64,000 nt of DNA. Source: Lentisphaerota bacterium. Its GTDB lineage: Bacteria > Verrucomicrobiota > Kiritimatiellia > UBA8416 > JAIOPI01. Below the pieces are notes generated by a model that did not search any database, was not told where the DNA came from, and was given only the letters and a program-made list of their open reading frames with translations. This document shows positions 9,401 to 16,754 of the stretch, piece after piece; positions within the stretch are counted from its first letter, which is position 1; each line of letters starts with the position of its first letter. The stretch is from NCBI GenBank assembly GCA_021413965.1, contig JAIOPI010000030.1, forward strand, positions 1-64,000. Direction: 5' to 3'. A program made the translations under genes and the position numbers.

Positions 9401-9628
9401 GAAATCTTGTTCAAGACCGATCGATTGGAAGAGGCGCGGTCCGCGTATGAAAAGGCCTTGTCGCTCAAGCCCGACAGCGTGCCCGTGGCGCTGCACATGG
9501 CGGCGTTGGATTTGAAGCAGGGGCGCCGGGCGGAAGCGGCGCAACGCGTGGAAGATTTGCAGGCGCGGCGCCAGGACCTCACGACGGCCGATACAAAAGC
9601 CCTCGACTTGCTGAGACGTCAGTTCTAG
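6443..9628 (+). CDS. DUF2723 multi-spanning membrane protein with C-terminal TPR array
   Basis: A large integral membrane protein of 1061 residues. The N-terminal third has about ten hydrophobic helices. It opens with YWLTLAVGAYPGEFSSALAQ, the DUF2723 signature seen in GT-C-like (protein O-mannosyltransferase-like) proteins. A periplasmic or cytosolic region (about 390-560) links to a long TPR solenoid (about 590-1055) with repeats such as NNLGVLMEDLGRVPEAYEAY and AWDTLGEILFKTDRLEEARSAYEKAL. I infer a glycan-handling or envelope-assembly role. The start is uncertain: GTG at 6443 has a purine-rich AGGGTAGGG just upstream, while ATG at 6467 would remove eight residues. The UDP-sugar pyrophosphorylase follows 52 nt downstream, consistent with sugar metabolism. 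Confidence 0.85.
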   Translation: MPCYDEPDMETGRLSKQDGFIALAVGLCAFVVYWLTLAVGAYPGEFSSALAQGAGLFPRLAPDYPVWFGLARLLGTLAPVSGDVALPLNLASAIAGAASVGLMYHVVATLIFGSTRVDDENERYARFAARAGALSASLALAFSVPFWVVATRSHWASLHVAMLLLLAHWFLRFVFHLRHRIMILFGLLYGIGIVEYPGLIVFAPLFAGVYLALLWHREALEFKEWAPVASVALLAALGLYALAAWSFYQTPGYVLREQQGYFDVLWSMWRDQWYLLARSLPGQGWLVVIVSTILPAAVALMICRRSLNAEHDWTYYLLHIVLTALAVAVMLNVRFAPWPLLGYRSFLVMPYVLAGALWGYIVAYWMLLLSPWNVFSSRPTVRRLRYVLGVIVALLGVAVPGYAAVRNRVSADGQSSAFIRQIAAEVVQSLAGRTWLLTDGTLDGAIMVEARRQGVPVRLIDLSSDKNPLMRRYAAGLFDDTRLRNVGQLSIHTLVRTWLEQDTNVINQVAIMGGADYWVESGFQPVVNKMVFLGARALNNVSADACMRENREFWRRLEQMPALTQDNVRSPLDPYRRHVVRHLGLMANNLGVLMEDLGRVPEAYEAYTHARTIDPGNVSALMNQYTLIQHGFAAPDAEAVRSALAEFAKVIAARPPRIGALSQYYGYVRSPTAFANMGWEWALSGQPELAAAGLRRAMGLSPEKGRSQFKQALAGLYMMQNQGDEGETLFFELLVENPRNHGALLGMARIELARGHADKAREYLERAAQAGVPDVLMRMEWASFYMGTDDLPQAKDILRKLVEEKPDLLRAWSMMTAINIQEHDALGLYDTIRRVNRLKQGNELLLAIANGYLAIMQDDLSTASSSFEKALSLRPDDPQILEWVIRLDIVQGRPERMQSRLSHLLQLDPGNAFGNYAMGAMQMDRRQFDLARDSLTRSVETQRTPEALNDLAWLLQESGLYQEAEQHVRSALELRPGLYQAWDTLGEILFKTDRLEEARSAYEKALSLKPDSVPVALHMAALDLKQGRRAEAAQRVEDLQARRQDLTTADTKALDLLRRQF

Positions 9629-9680
9629 CGCGCGAGTCCTGTCGACTGGCGCAAATCTCGAAATCCGAAGGTGGAATGCC

Positions 9681-11072
9681 ATGTCACCCGTAAGCATTGA
9701 TCAAGCGCGCCAGCTCCTGGCCACGCACGGCCAGTCGCACGTCCTCCAATTCTGGGAGCGTCTGGACAGCACCCAGCGCGCGGGGTTGCTGCACCAGGTC
9801 GCGCAGTTGGACTTTGCCAGCCTGGCACGCATGCGCAGCATGTTGAAGGAGCGGGTGTCAACCCAGGACCTGAGCGGCATCCGTCCGGCTCCCGTATCAA
9901 CACTGGATGCGGGAGCCCGCCAGCAGGCACATGCGATGGGCGAGAAGATCCTGCGCACCGGCGGCGTGGGCGTGATCCTCGTCGCGGGGGGACAGGGTTC
10001 ACGGCTCGGCTTTGACGGCCCCAAGGGCGCCTTCTCCGTCGGCCCCGTGTCCGGAGCCAGCCTCTTTGCCATTCATGCCCGCAAGATCCATGCGCTCGAA
10101 CGCCGGTACGGTGCCCCCGTGCCCCTGTACATCATGACGTCAGAGAGCAATGATGCCGACACGCGCGCCTTCTTTGCCCGGCACAAGTACTTTGGGCTGA
10201 CGGCCGACCGCGTCCACTTCTTTGTCCAGGGCATGTGGCCCGCGCTGAGCGAGGATGGCCAGATCATTCTCGACCGGCCCGATCACATCTTCATGAGCCC
10301 GGACGGACACGGTGGCACGGTGTCGGCCTTGCAGGCATCGGGCATGCTCGACAACATGGCGGCGCGGGGATTGCGCGTGCTGTACTACTTCCAGGTCGAC
10401 AACCCGATGGTGGATGTGGCCGACCCCGTCTTTCTCGGCTTCCACAGCATGCATCACGCCGACATTTCCTTGAAGGTCTGCGCCAAGCGCGACCCGGAGG
10501 AGAAGTTGGGCGTGGTCGTGGAGATGCAGGGTCGGTACGCCATGGTCGAATACACGGAATTGACGCCCTCGCAGAAGCACGCGCGAACGCCAGATGGGGA
10601 GCTGCTCTTCCGTCATGGCAGCGTGGCCATACACGCATTCGACTTCGGGTTTCTCCAGCGTCAGGCCGCGGTGGATCTCCCCTTGCATCTGGCGCATAAA
10701 AAAGTGGCCATGTGCACGGCGGACGGCGTGACGGTCACGCCTGCGAAGCCGAACGCATACAAGTTCGAGAAGTTCATCTTTGACCTGTTGCCGAACAGTG
10801 AGCGGGTTTTCAACCTCGAGTTTGCGAGGGAGGATGAGTTCTCGCCGGTTAAGAACGGCGAGGGCGAGGATTCACCGGCCACCGCACAACGTGACCTGTC
10901 GCGGAAATTCGCGCGCTGGCTGGCGGAGGCGGGGGTCTCGGTGCCCCGCAATGCCGCGGGGGATCCGCTCTACCGGATCGAGATCGACCCCGTCTTTGCC
11001 ATGAGCGCGGATGTGCTGAAAGGCAAAATTTCGCCGCAGCTGGCGATCACCGGGGATTTGCTGCTGGCGTAA
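9681..11072 (+). CDS. UDPGP-family UDP-sugar pyrophosphorylase (UDP-GlcNAc/UDP-Glc type)
   Basis: Cytosolic nucleotidyltransferase that joins UTP and a sugar 1-phosphate. The 463-residue length and motifs fit the eukaryote-like UDPGP family (AGX/UAP type) rather than bacterial GalU or GlmU. The nucleotide loop is GGQGSRLGFDGPKG (near 108-121), followed by SPDGHGG near 212 and YFQVDNPMVDV near 237, the divalent-metal/sugar region. KPNAYKFEKFIFDLL near 355 is typical of UDP-GlcNAc pyrophosphorylases. AAGGTGGA lies 5 nt before the ATG. The precise sugar (GlcNAc or Glc) cannot be settled from sequence alone. It lies downstream of the DUF2723 membrane protein and converges on the ankyrin/SUMF1 gene. 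Confidence 0.88.
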   Translation: MSPVSIDQARQLLATHGQSHVLQFWERLDSTQRAGLLHQVAQLDFASLARMRSMLKERVSTQDLSGIRPAPVSTLDAGARQQAHAMGEKILRTGGVGVILVAGGQGSRLGFDGPKGAFSVGPVSGASLFAIHARKIHALERRYGAPVPLYIMTSESNDADTRAFFARHKYFGLTADRVHFFVQGMWPALSEDGQIILDRPDHIFMSPDGHGGTVSALQASGMLDNMAARGLRVLYYFQVDNPMVDVADPVFLGFHSMHHADISLKVCAKRDPEEKLGVVVEMQGRYAMVEYTELTPSQKHARTPDGELLFRHGSVAIHAFDFGFLQRQAAVDLPLHLAHKKVAMCTADGVTVTPAKPNAYKFEKFIFDLLPNSERVFNLEFAREDEFSPVKNGEGEDSPATAQRDLSRKFARWLAEAGVSVPRNAAGDPLYRIEIDPVFAMSADVLKGKISPQLAITGDLLLA

Positions 11073-11092
11073 AGCGCCGGGTGCGGCTGGGC

Positions 11093-12514
11093 CTACTTCT
11101 CCATCGTGGCGACCACGCGGAAGCCGATGGTGTCGTCTTTGACGGCCGGGCGGTCGAAGCCGATGGCGCTGATGCGCAGGTTCGGTTCACCATCGAAATC
11201 CCACGATCCGCCGCGGCGCACCCGGTAGCGATGGCCGCGATCGTACCAGTCATCGCACCACTCCCAAACGTTGCCCGCGATCCCGTAAAGGCCCCATTCG
11301 TTCATGCCGCTCTGCGACACCGGGCACGTGACGACCGACCCGTCATCATAATGGGTGATTCCATTCCATTCCGCTAGGTGCTCGCGGGCGGTGAGGTCGG
11401 CGAAATTCCCGTAGGCCGGCGGCCAGCGGTTGCCCCAGGGATACTTGCGGTTCTCGCCGCATCGCGCCAGCACCGTCCACTCGACCGAGTAGGGCAACCG
11501 GAAGCGAAAGCCTTTCGGCAGGCGATCCTGGTACGTCCGATTGAGCCACTCGCAGAAATCCTGCGCGTCCTGCCAGCTGACAAAGACGACCGGCTGCTCC
11601 GATCCGTTCAGCGTGTAGTTCTCGCGAAACCGGCTGTCATGCGAGGGGCGAAACCGGCGGAACTGGCCGTTGGAGACTTCGTATTTACCCGCCCAAAGTT
11701 TCAACGGGCGTATCCATTCGAAGACCATGGTCTGTCCCAGTCCGATATTGACGATCAGGGCGCGGCTCTCGTTGGTCCCCATCGGCGCGATGAAGATGTC
11801 GGTCTTTTCCAAGGGGGATGGCTCAGTCGGCAGGGCAGCAACGTCGACCTGCGACTCGGGGACCAACTCCTCGTCGGCCACAAACGTGACATTGGTGCGC
11901 TCGGATTCCATCTCCAGGGAGACCATGCGGTCGGCGATCAGCAAGGCAGCATCTTCCTGGTCGCCGAGATGGGCCCAGTGCAAGGGTTCGGCACCCGTGT
12001 CGGTCTTGGCGGCGGTGTCGGCACCGGCGTCCAGCAACAGGGCCACGACGTTGGTGGCATTGCGGCTGGCCGCCCAGTGAAGGGGGGTGATGCCCTTCGA
12101 TGACGGGGCATTGATGTTCGCACCGGCTTCAATCAGGATCGCGGCGCAGGCGGTGGCGTCACGACTCGCGGCCCAGTGCAAGGGCGTGAAGCCGCTGTCG
12201 GTCACCGCATCGACCTTGGCGCCATGCGCCAGCAATTCGCGCGCGACGTCGGCGTGATTCAACACCGCCGCCACATGCAAGGGCGTCACCCCGCGACCCA
12301 CGACGGCATTCACCAGTTCCGGGTCGGCGTTGACCAGCAGGTCCTTGAGATACCCGACATCGTTGTCCCGAACCGCCCGGTGGATGTCTTCGCTCGTGCC
12401 GACGATCGCCTGTGCGGTGAGCGTCAGGGCGCCGGCCAGCAGCGCGCTGACGACGAATAGGCTGCCGCCTTGGCGACGCCCGGCGATCCGCGACCTGTTG
12501 AGCAGAACTTGCAT
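11093..12514 (-). CDS. Exported ankyrin-repeat plus SUMF1/FGE-like domain fusion
   Basis: A 473-residue protein that starts with a signal peptide (SLFVVSALLAGALTLTAQA). About four ankyrin repeats follow (roughly 40-200, with GVTPLHVAAVLNHADVAREL, GFTPLHWAASRDA and GITPLHWAASRNA). A formylglycine-generating-enzyme-like domain (about 250-470) has GKYEVSNGQFRRF, PVVFVSWQDAQDFCEWLN, GLYGIAGNVWEWCDDWY and RRGGSWDF. The RGGSW segment lacks the cysteine pair used by true formylglycine-generating enzymes, so binding rather than oxidation is more likely. The ATG at 12514 is chosen because it starts the signal peptide; the frame is open to 12610. A promoter-like pair lies at 12587-12615. Periplasmic or surface protein interaction is inferred. 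Confidence 0.85.
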   Translation of the reverse strand: MQVLLNRSRIAGRRQGGSLFVVSALLAGALTLTAQAIVGTSEDIHRAVRDNDVGYLKDLLVNADPELVNAVVGRGVTPLHVAAVLNHADVARELLAHGAKVDAVTDSGFTPLHWAASRDATACAAILIEAGANINAPSSKGITPLHWAASRNATNVVALLLDAGADTAAKTDTGAEPLHWAHLGDQEDAALLIADRMVSLEMESERTNVTFVADEELVPESQVDVAALPTEPSPLEKTDIFIAPMGTNESRALIVNIGLGQTMVFEWIRPLKLWAGKYEVSNGQFRRFRPSHDSRFRENYTLNGSEQPVVFVSWQDAQDFCEWLNRTYQDRLPKGFRFRLPYSVEWTVLARCGENRKYPWGNRWPPAYGNFADLTAREHLAEWNGITHYDDGSVVTCPVSQSGMNEWGLYGIAGNVWEWCDDWYDRGHRYRVRRGGSWDFDGEPNLRISAIGFDRPAVKDDTIGFRVVATMEK

Positions 12515-12586
12515 AGTTGTACGGAATGCCGACACGCTCCGGCCCGAGCGAGAACACGCTCCGGCGTGCGACCCGCCCGATTCGAC

Positions 12587-12615
12587 AGCATAGAGGGAGA
12601 CTTGCCGCATTCCAA
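12587..12615 (-). promoter_or_regulatory. Sigma70-like promoter for the ankyrin/SUMF1 gene
   Basis: On the minus strand TTGGAA (12615-12610) and TATGCT (12592-12587) are spaced by 17 nt. The leader to the ATG at 12514 would be about 65 nt. It allows this gene to be expressed separately from the Bat operon that ends at 12642. Confidence 0.45.
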
Positions 12616-12641
12616 TGCTAAAAAGGACTCACGGGCGATGG

Positions 12642-14075
12642 TCAGGGGCCGTGCTCAGGGCGGGTGCCAGTGTCGGTTGCGTTCAAGGCGTCGGCGGGGA
12701 CCCATCCGCGCTGACCATCTTGCGCGATCCGTCGCCACTGGTCCCACGTCTCCATTACGCGAACGCCGGCTCCCGGGGGCAGTTCAAAGAGCGGGAGCGC
12801 GGCGGACGATGGTGCCAGGCGGGCCGTCACGGCCTGATTGGTCGCGTGATCGGGCCTCCCGGCTTGGCGCTGCTGGTCCAACCGGCGTGCTGTGACCACG
12901 AGCACGATCGCGACCAGCATCAGCGTGGCGGCCCAAGTCCAGGCACCGGCGGCCGGCAAGCGGCGGCGGTGTCTCAGCCCGGCCGCCAGGGCAAAGATCA
13001 ACCCCATCAGAATGGCAAGTAGAGCGAGTGCCTGAAGCAGGAGCGGCGGCACGCCCGATCCCGTTGCCCGCCACCATGTGGCGCTCAGGGCATCTCCCGA
13101 CCGCGGAAGGGGAGGCTGGGAGCCAGCCTCGGGGATATGGGGCGACGCGCTCGGCGGCGTCGAGGCATCCGGGTGGTAAGGGGTGAAGAGTGGCGCCGCG
13201 GAACGCACGTGCAGCGTCAGCGGAATACCCGCCGCGGTGACCGTGCGGTAGGCCCCCGCTACCGGATCGAAGAACGAGAAAGTCGCCGCCGGCGTGATGA
13301 CTGCATTCGTACTTTCGGGAATGACAATCTGTTCGAAGCGCTTTTCGCCGGCCTTGCCGTCCGACAGGGCGCGGGGCGGATAGACGCGAAACAAGGCGTT
13401 CGAAGCCAGCGGTGGACAGCTGATGGCATCCAGCCGCCCATCGCCACGCAAGGCCAGCAGGAGCGTCACGAGATCGCCGGGGGCGGCGTCCCGCGGCGAC
13501 GCTTCCATCTTGAAGGTAAAACGCCCGACGGCGCCCGAGAACGCCGCCGGTCTGCCGTCCGCCGGCAGGGGGAGTACCTTCAGTTCCAGCGGCAACAGGG
13601 CAAGCCGGCGCGTGCTTTGGAAGGTGGTGGTGCCAAACCACGTACGCTCCTGCGTCAACCGCTCGTATTGCAGCGTGGGCGCGAGGTCCACCTGGCCGGG
13701 CAGTCGGGCGTACGCGCGGCAGCGGAACTGGCGCGCCTCCACGGACGCGGCCCCCACCTGCTCCCGCCGGCTGGGCAATTCCTGGAACGCCTCCAGTTCG
13801 ATCAGGCCGCTGTCGGGCAACCCGTCGAGATTGAACTGGCGCCCAAGTGAGATGCCCTGCGCACGGATGGTCAGAGTGAGCGCGAAAGTCTGCCCCTGGT
13901 AAATGCGTTCCGGGTCCATGCTCAGCTCGGCGCGGACGTCACCCTCCGGGCCTTGGGCGCGCAGCGTGAGCGGCGCGAGGCAGGCCACCAGCACGAGCCA
14001 CAGCACGGCCCGCCGGTGCGGCCATGCATGCCGAAGCCGGAGGTCATTCGTGGCGTTATGGATGCGTCGCATCAT
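12642..14075 (-). CDS. BatD-like membrane protein with C-terminal SH3-like domain
   Basis: A 477-residue exported protein, last gene of the Bat operon. A signal peptide (AVLWLVLVACLAPLTLRAQ) is followed by BatD-type beta domains containing YQGQTFALTLTIRAQG and GAVGRFTFKMEASPRDAAPGDLVTLLL. Two hydrophobic helices (PPLLLQALALLAILMGLIFA and AATLMLVAIVLVVTA) come before a small C-terminal domain (VTARLAPSSAALPLFELPPG...GQRGWVPADAL) that looks like a bacterial SH3 fold. BatD proteins are periplasmic-facing partners of the BatA/BatB von Willebrand proteins. The ATG ATG at 14075 overlaps the end of batE by 20 nt, so translation is probably coupled. It is a paralogue of the 14736 gene. Confidence 0.82.
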   Translation of the reverse strand: MMRRIHNATNDLRLRHAWPHRRAVLWLVLVACLAPLTLRAQGPEGDVRAELSMDPERIYQGQTFALTLTIRAQGISLGRQFNLDGLPDSGLIELEAFQELPSRREQVGAASVEARQFRCRAYARLPGQVDLAPTLQYERLTQERTWFGTTTFQSTRRLALLPLELKVLPLPADGRPAAFSGAVGRFTFKMEASPRDAAPGDLVTLLLALRGDGRLDAISCPPLASNALFRVYPPRALSDGKAGEKRFEQIVIPESTNAVITPAATFSFFDPVAGAYRTVTAAGIPLTLHVRSAAPLFTPYHPDASTPPSASPHIPEAGSQPPLPRSGDALSATWWRATGSGVPPLLLQALALLAILMGLIFALAAGLRHRRRLPAAGAWTWAATLMLVAIVLVVTARRLDQQRQAGRPDHATNQAVTARLAPSSAALPLFELPPGAGVRVMETWDQWRRIAQDGQRGWVPADALNATDTGTRPEHGP

Positions 14076-14739
14076 CGTGGGCAGGTCCGGATGAGGTTGG
14101 GGATTTCGCTTCAATGGTGCGCAGGGCGCGCTCGCGGGTCTGGTCGCGAGATTCGGCGTGCAGGGAGGCGCCAACGCTGGACCCGAAAATCACCAGGACG
14201 GCCACCGCGATGCCGTGCAGGTATGTTGCGGCACCGCGCAGGTTCCACAGGCGGAGCGCGAGGGAGAGGCACAGGAGCGAGAAACCGGCCAGCGCCACGG
14301 CCAGGCGCGTGGAGAGATCCAAGCCGAAATGCCAAAACATGAACACCCGGTACCAAGGCAGTGGCGAGTCCTGGGATGCGTCCAGCCGCGAGAGGGCCGT
14401 CGTCAAGTTCTGGCGGACATCGGGGTCATTGCCTGCATATCGCTCGGCCCGCTGAAACGCACGCACCGCATCTTCGGCACGGTTGGCCTCCAGCAGGGCA
14501 ATGCCATAGTTGTAGAAAAGGGGCGCGTTGCGCACATCGCGCAGGATCAACTGGTGATAGAGATTGGCGGCCCCGGCAAAGTCGGCCGGCGTCTGGGCCG
14601 CGGCGACGCGGGCATTGGCCTGGTCCCACATGAAGCGGTGTTCGGCACCCGGCTGTGCGACGGCGCGGGACATGATCATGCCCCACAGAACCAGCGCCAG
14701 GCCGCACGCGCGATGTGGCAACGTCACGGTGGCGCTCAT
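14056..14739 (-). CDS. batE: BatE-like TPR membrane protein
   Basis: A 227-residue protein. A signal or anchor helix (CGLALVLWGMIMSRAVA) is followed by TPR-like helices (ANLYHQLILRDVRNAPLFYN, YGIALLEANRAEDAVRAFQRAE; about 45-125). Two membrane helices follow (STRLAVALAGFSLLCLSLAL and YLHGIAVAVLVIFG), then an SH3-free charged tail. This TPR plus membrane-helix layout matches BatE proteins, which pair with BatD in MoxR/Bat operons. Its ATG overlaps the stop of the upstream batD by 4 nt, and a GAGGTG ribosome site lies inside that gene. Role in envelope assembly or stress is known only in outline for the family. Confidence 0.8.
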   Translation of the reverse strand: MSATVTLPHRACGLALVLWGMIMSRAVAQPGAEHRFMWDQANARVAAAQTPADFAGAANLYHQLILRDVRNAPLFYNYGIALLEANRAEDAVRAFQRAERYAGNDPDVRQNLTTALSRLDASQDSPLPWYRVFMFWHFGLDLSTRLAVALAGFSLLCLSLALRLWNLRGAATYLHGIAVAVLVIFGSSVGASLHAESRDQTRERALRTIEAKSPTSSGPAHDDATHP

Positions 14740-16727
14740 GGTGTCACCTCGGGAGTCGGCGCATTCGCCTGGCCGTTGCGCTCGCCGTCGGCCAGTCTCT
14801 TGTCCAATTCCTCGATCAATTCCCGCGCGTCGTCAATCACCGCGCGGCCGCTGTTCTCCGTCGCCCGAGCCTGTGCGAATTCCGCCAGGAAAAGGGGTTC
14901 GTACAGTCCGATGTATCGCGTCACGAGATCCGGCGGCAAGCCGCGCGGCGAGGCCAGCAGTCGCTGCACATCGGCGGGTGTCAGCCCGGTGGTCGGGGCC
15001 TTGAATCGATCGGCCACGTACAGGGCGAGGGCGGCCCTGGCGCGGGCCTGGCGCCGGCGCGCGTCGGGTTCGCGCGCGGCCTCATCCAGGCGCGCCAACG
15101 CGGCGCGTCTGGCGCCACGGGGGCGGGAGGCATGGGCGCGCTGCCGCAGCAGGTGCCGGGCGGACTTGGCGACGCCTGCCAGCAGGAGCACGGCCGGCCC
15201 TGCCAAGGCGAGGGGGCCATGCAGTGGCCACGAGACGAGTGGGATCGCTTCCGCGCCCGCCGGATCCAATGTGATGGGGGCCACGCGCCGCTCCCCCGAT
15301 GAGGCGGAGAAACTGACGCGCTGCGAGATGCGATTGGTGCTGGCACTGAGAATCATGCTGCCGCCGACCTGGGCCGACTCATTGGCCCGGAGCGGAATGG
15401 GGTCTGTGCTGACCGTGCGGTAGGCGCGCTCGCGGACATCAAAATACGACACCGCAATGGGCGGCAGTTCGTAGGTGCCCGCCTGTGTCGGGCGCACCGT
15501 GTAACTGTAAAGCTTGCCACCGGGCCGAGCTCGAACTTGCACGGTCTCGTCATAGATGCGGAACTTCTGCGCCAGCGAGGCCTGGTCACTCAGCACTGGG
15601 GGGCGCAAGTTGTCGAGGCTGATGTCGCCGCCGACGTTCAACGTCAGGGTCAAGGGATCGCCCACGTTGCAGGTCTGGGTGTCCAGGCTGGCCGTCACGA
15701 CCAGATTGCTGCCCACAGCCCCGATGAAGCTCGCGGGACGTCCGGCCTCCGGCGGCGGGACCACGCGCACCACCACGGCTGGCCCCACGGCGAACACCGG
15801 TCGCGTCACGATCTGTCCGCCGGGCGCGACATCGATGATGGGCTGCCCTTTGAGTTCAACCGGGCCGAAGGTGTAGTCGCCTTCCTTCTTGGCCACGTAC
15901 TTCAGCTTCACCGTGTAGGTGTGGTAGGTGCCCTGAGGCCCTGGCACGGTGCGGCGGGGAAAGGCGAACCGGGCGGCATTCTGCTCCATGAAGGCGCCCA
16001 TATTGAACATGCTGTCAAAGGGGTCGGCTCGCACGGTGAAGTCGTTGATGCCAAATCCGGGCTGGTCGCGCCGCGACACGAGGAGACGCTGGAGCATCTC
16101 TTGAACGTTAGGTCCCTCCAGGCCGTCAATCGGGGCCACGTTCAGAAACGGGGCTTCCACGCGGGGGGGATCCTGCGGGTTCAGCGGGTCGTGATCCGCG
16201 TACGGGGCCGGCAATTGGCGCAGGCCAATCGACAGCTCGATTTCAAAGGCCTCATCCACAAGAACCGCGTCGCGCGACGCGGTCACGGAGACTTTGACCC
16301 AGTCCTGGGCTTCTACGCCCATGACATAGATCGACGGGCCGGCGGCCGTCAGGGTCTCCTTTCCGGCTCGCACGTAGACCGGTCCCGCCACGAAACTGCC
16401 GACGTTGGTCGGGGTCAGTTCGTAAATGAAGTCGCGTCCGAACTGCCGGTGCACGGTCGGCGCGCTGCCGGAACTCATGCTGTAGGCGACGGAATTCTGA
16501 CTGCGGCTGCCGCGTGACGCGATGGTGGCCCCGACGACCCGCGACAAGTCAGGCGGCTCGATTTCATCCGTGCCGCGAACTTCCACGCTCAGCAGCACCG
16601 ATTCCCCCACGTACAGCTGTGTCCGATTGGCCGTGACGTTCATCGTCAGCTGTGCCCACGCGGTGGACGCCAGCGTGGTCAGCAAGGTGACCATGGTCAC
16701 ACCGGACAGTCGTGGCATTCTGCGCAT
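14736..16727 (-). CDS. batD: BatD protein (oxygen-tolerance/MoxR operon component)
   Basis: A 663-residue exported protein. A signal peptide (VTMVTLLTTLASTAWAQ) is followed by repeated beta domains starting TMNVTANRTQLYVGESVLLSVEV, the BatD N-terminal signature. A second copy contains SFIGAVGSNLVVTASLDTQ. One membrane helix lies near 508-528 (LALAGPAVLLLAGVA), then an Arg/Ala-rich cytosolic helical domain (about 540-650). It belongs between the BatB/BatC fusion and BatE, with AAGGA before the ATG and a 4-nt overlap with batE. BatD is thought to bridge the membrane vWA proteins and periplasmic clients; this is family knowledge, not shown here. Confidence 0.88.
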   Translation of the reverse strand: MRRMPRLSGVTMVTLLTTLASTAWAQLTMNVTANRTQLYVGESVLLSVEVRGTDEIEPPDLSRVVGATIASRGSRSQNSVAYSMSSGSAPTVHRQFGRDFIYELTPTNVGSFVAGPVYVRAGKETLTAAGPSIYVMGVEAQDWVKVSVTASRDAVLVDEAFEIELSIGLRQLPAPYADHDPLNPQDPPRVEAPFLNVAPIDGLEGPNVQEMLQRLLVSRRDQPGFGINDFTVRADPFDSMFNMGAFMEQNAARFAFPRRTVPGPQGTYHTYTVKLKYVAKKEGDYTFGPVELKGQPIIDVAPGGQIVTRPVFAVGPAVVVRVVPPPEAGRPASFIGAVGSNLVVTASLDTQTCNVGDPLTLTLNVGGDISLDNLRPPVLSDQASLAQKFRIYDETVQVRARPGGKLYSYTVRPTQAGTYELPPIAVSYFDVRERAYRTVSTDPIPLRANESAQVGGSMILSASTNRISQRVSFSASSGERRVAPITLDPAGAEAIPLVSWPLHGPLALAGPAVLLLAGVAKSARHLLRQRAHASRPRGARRAALARLDEAAREPDARRRQARARAALALYVADRFKAPTTGLTPADVQRLLASPRGLPPDLVTRYIGLYEPLFLAEFAQARATENSGRAVIDDARELIEELDKRLADGERNGQANAPTPEVTP

Positions 16728-16754
16728 GGCCGGTCCTTCGACGGTGCGGCTGGC

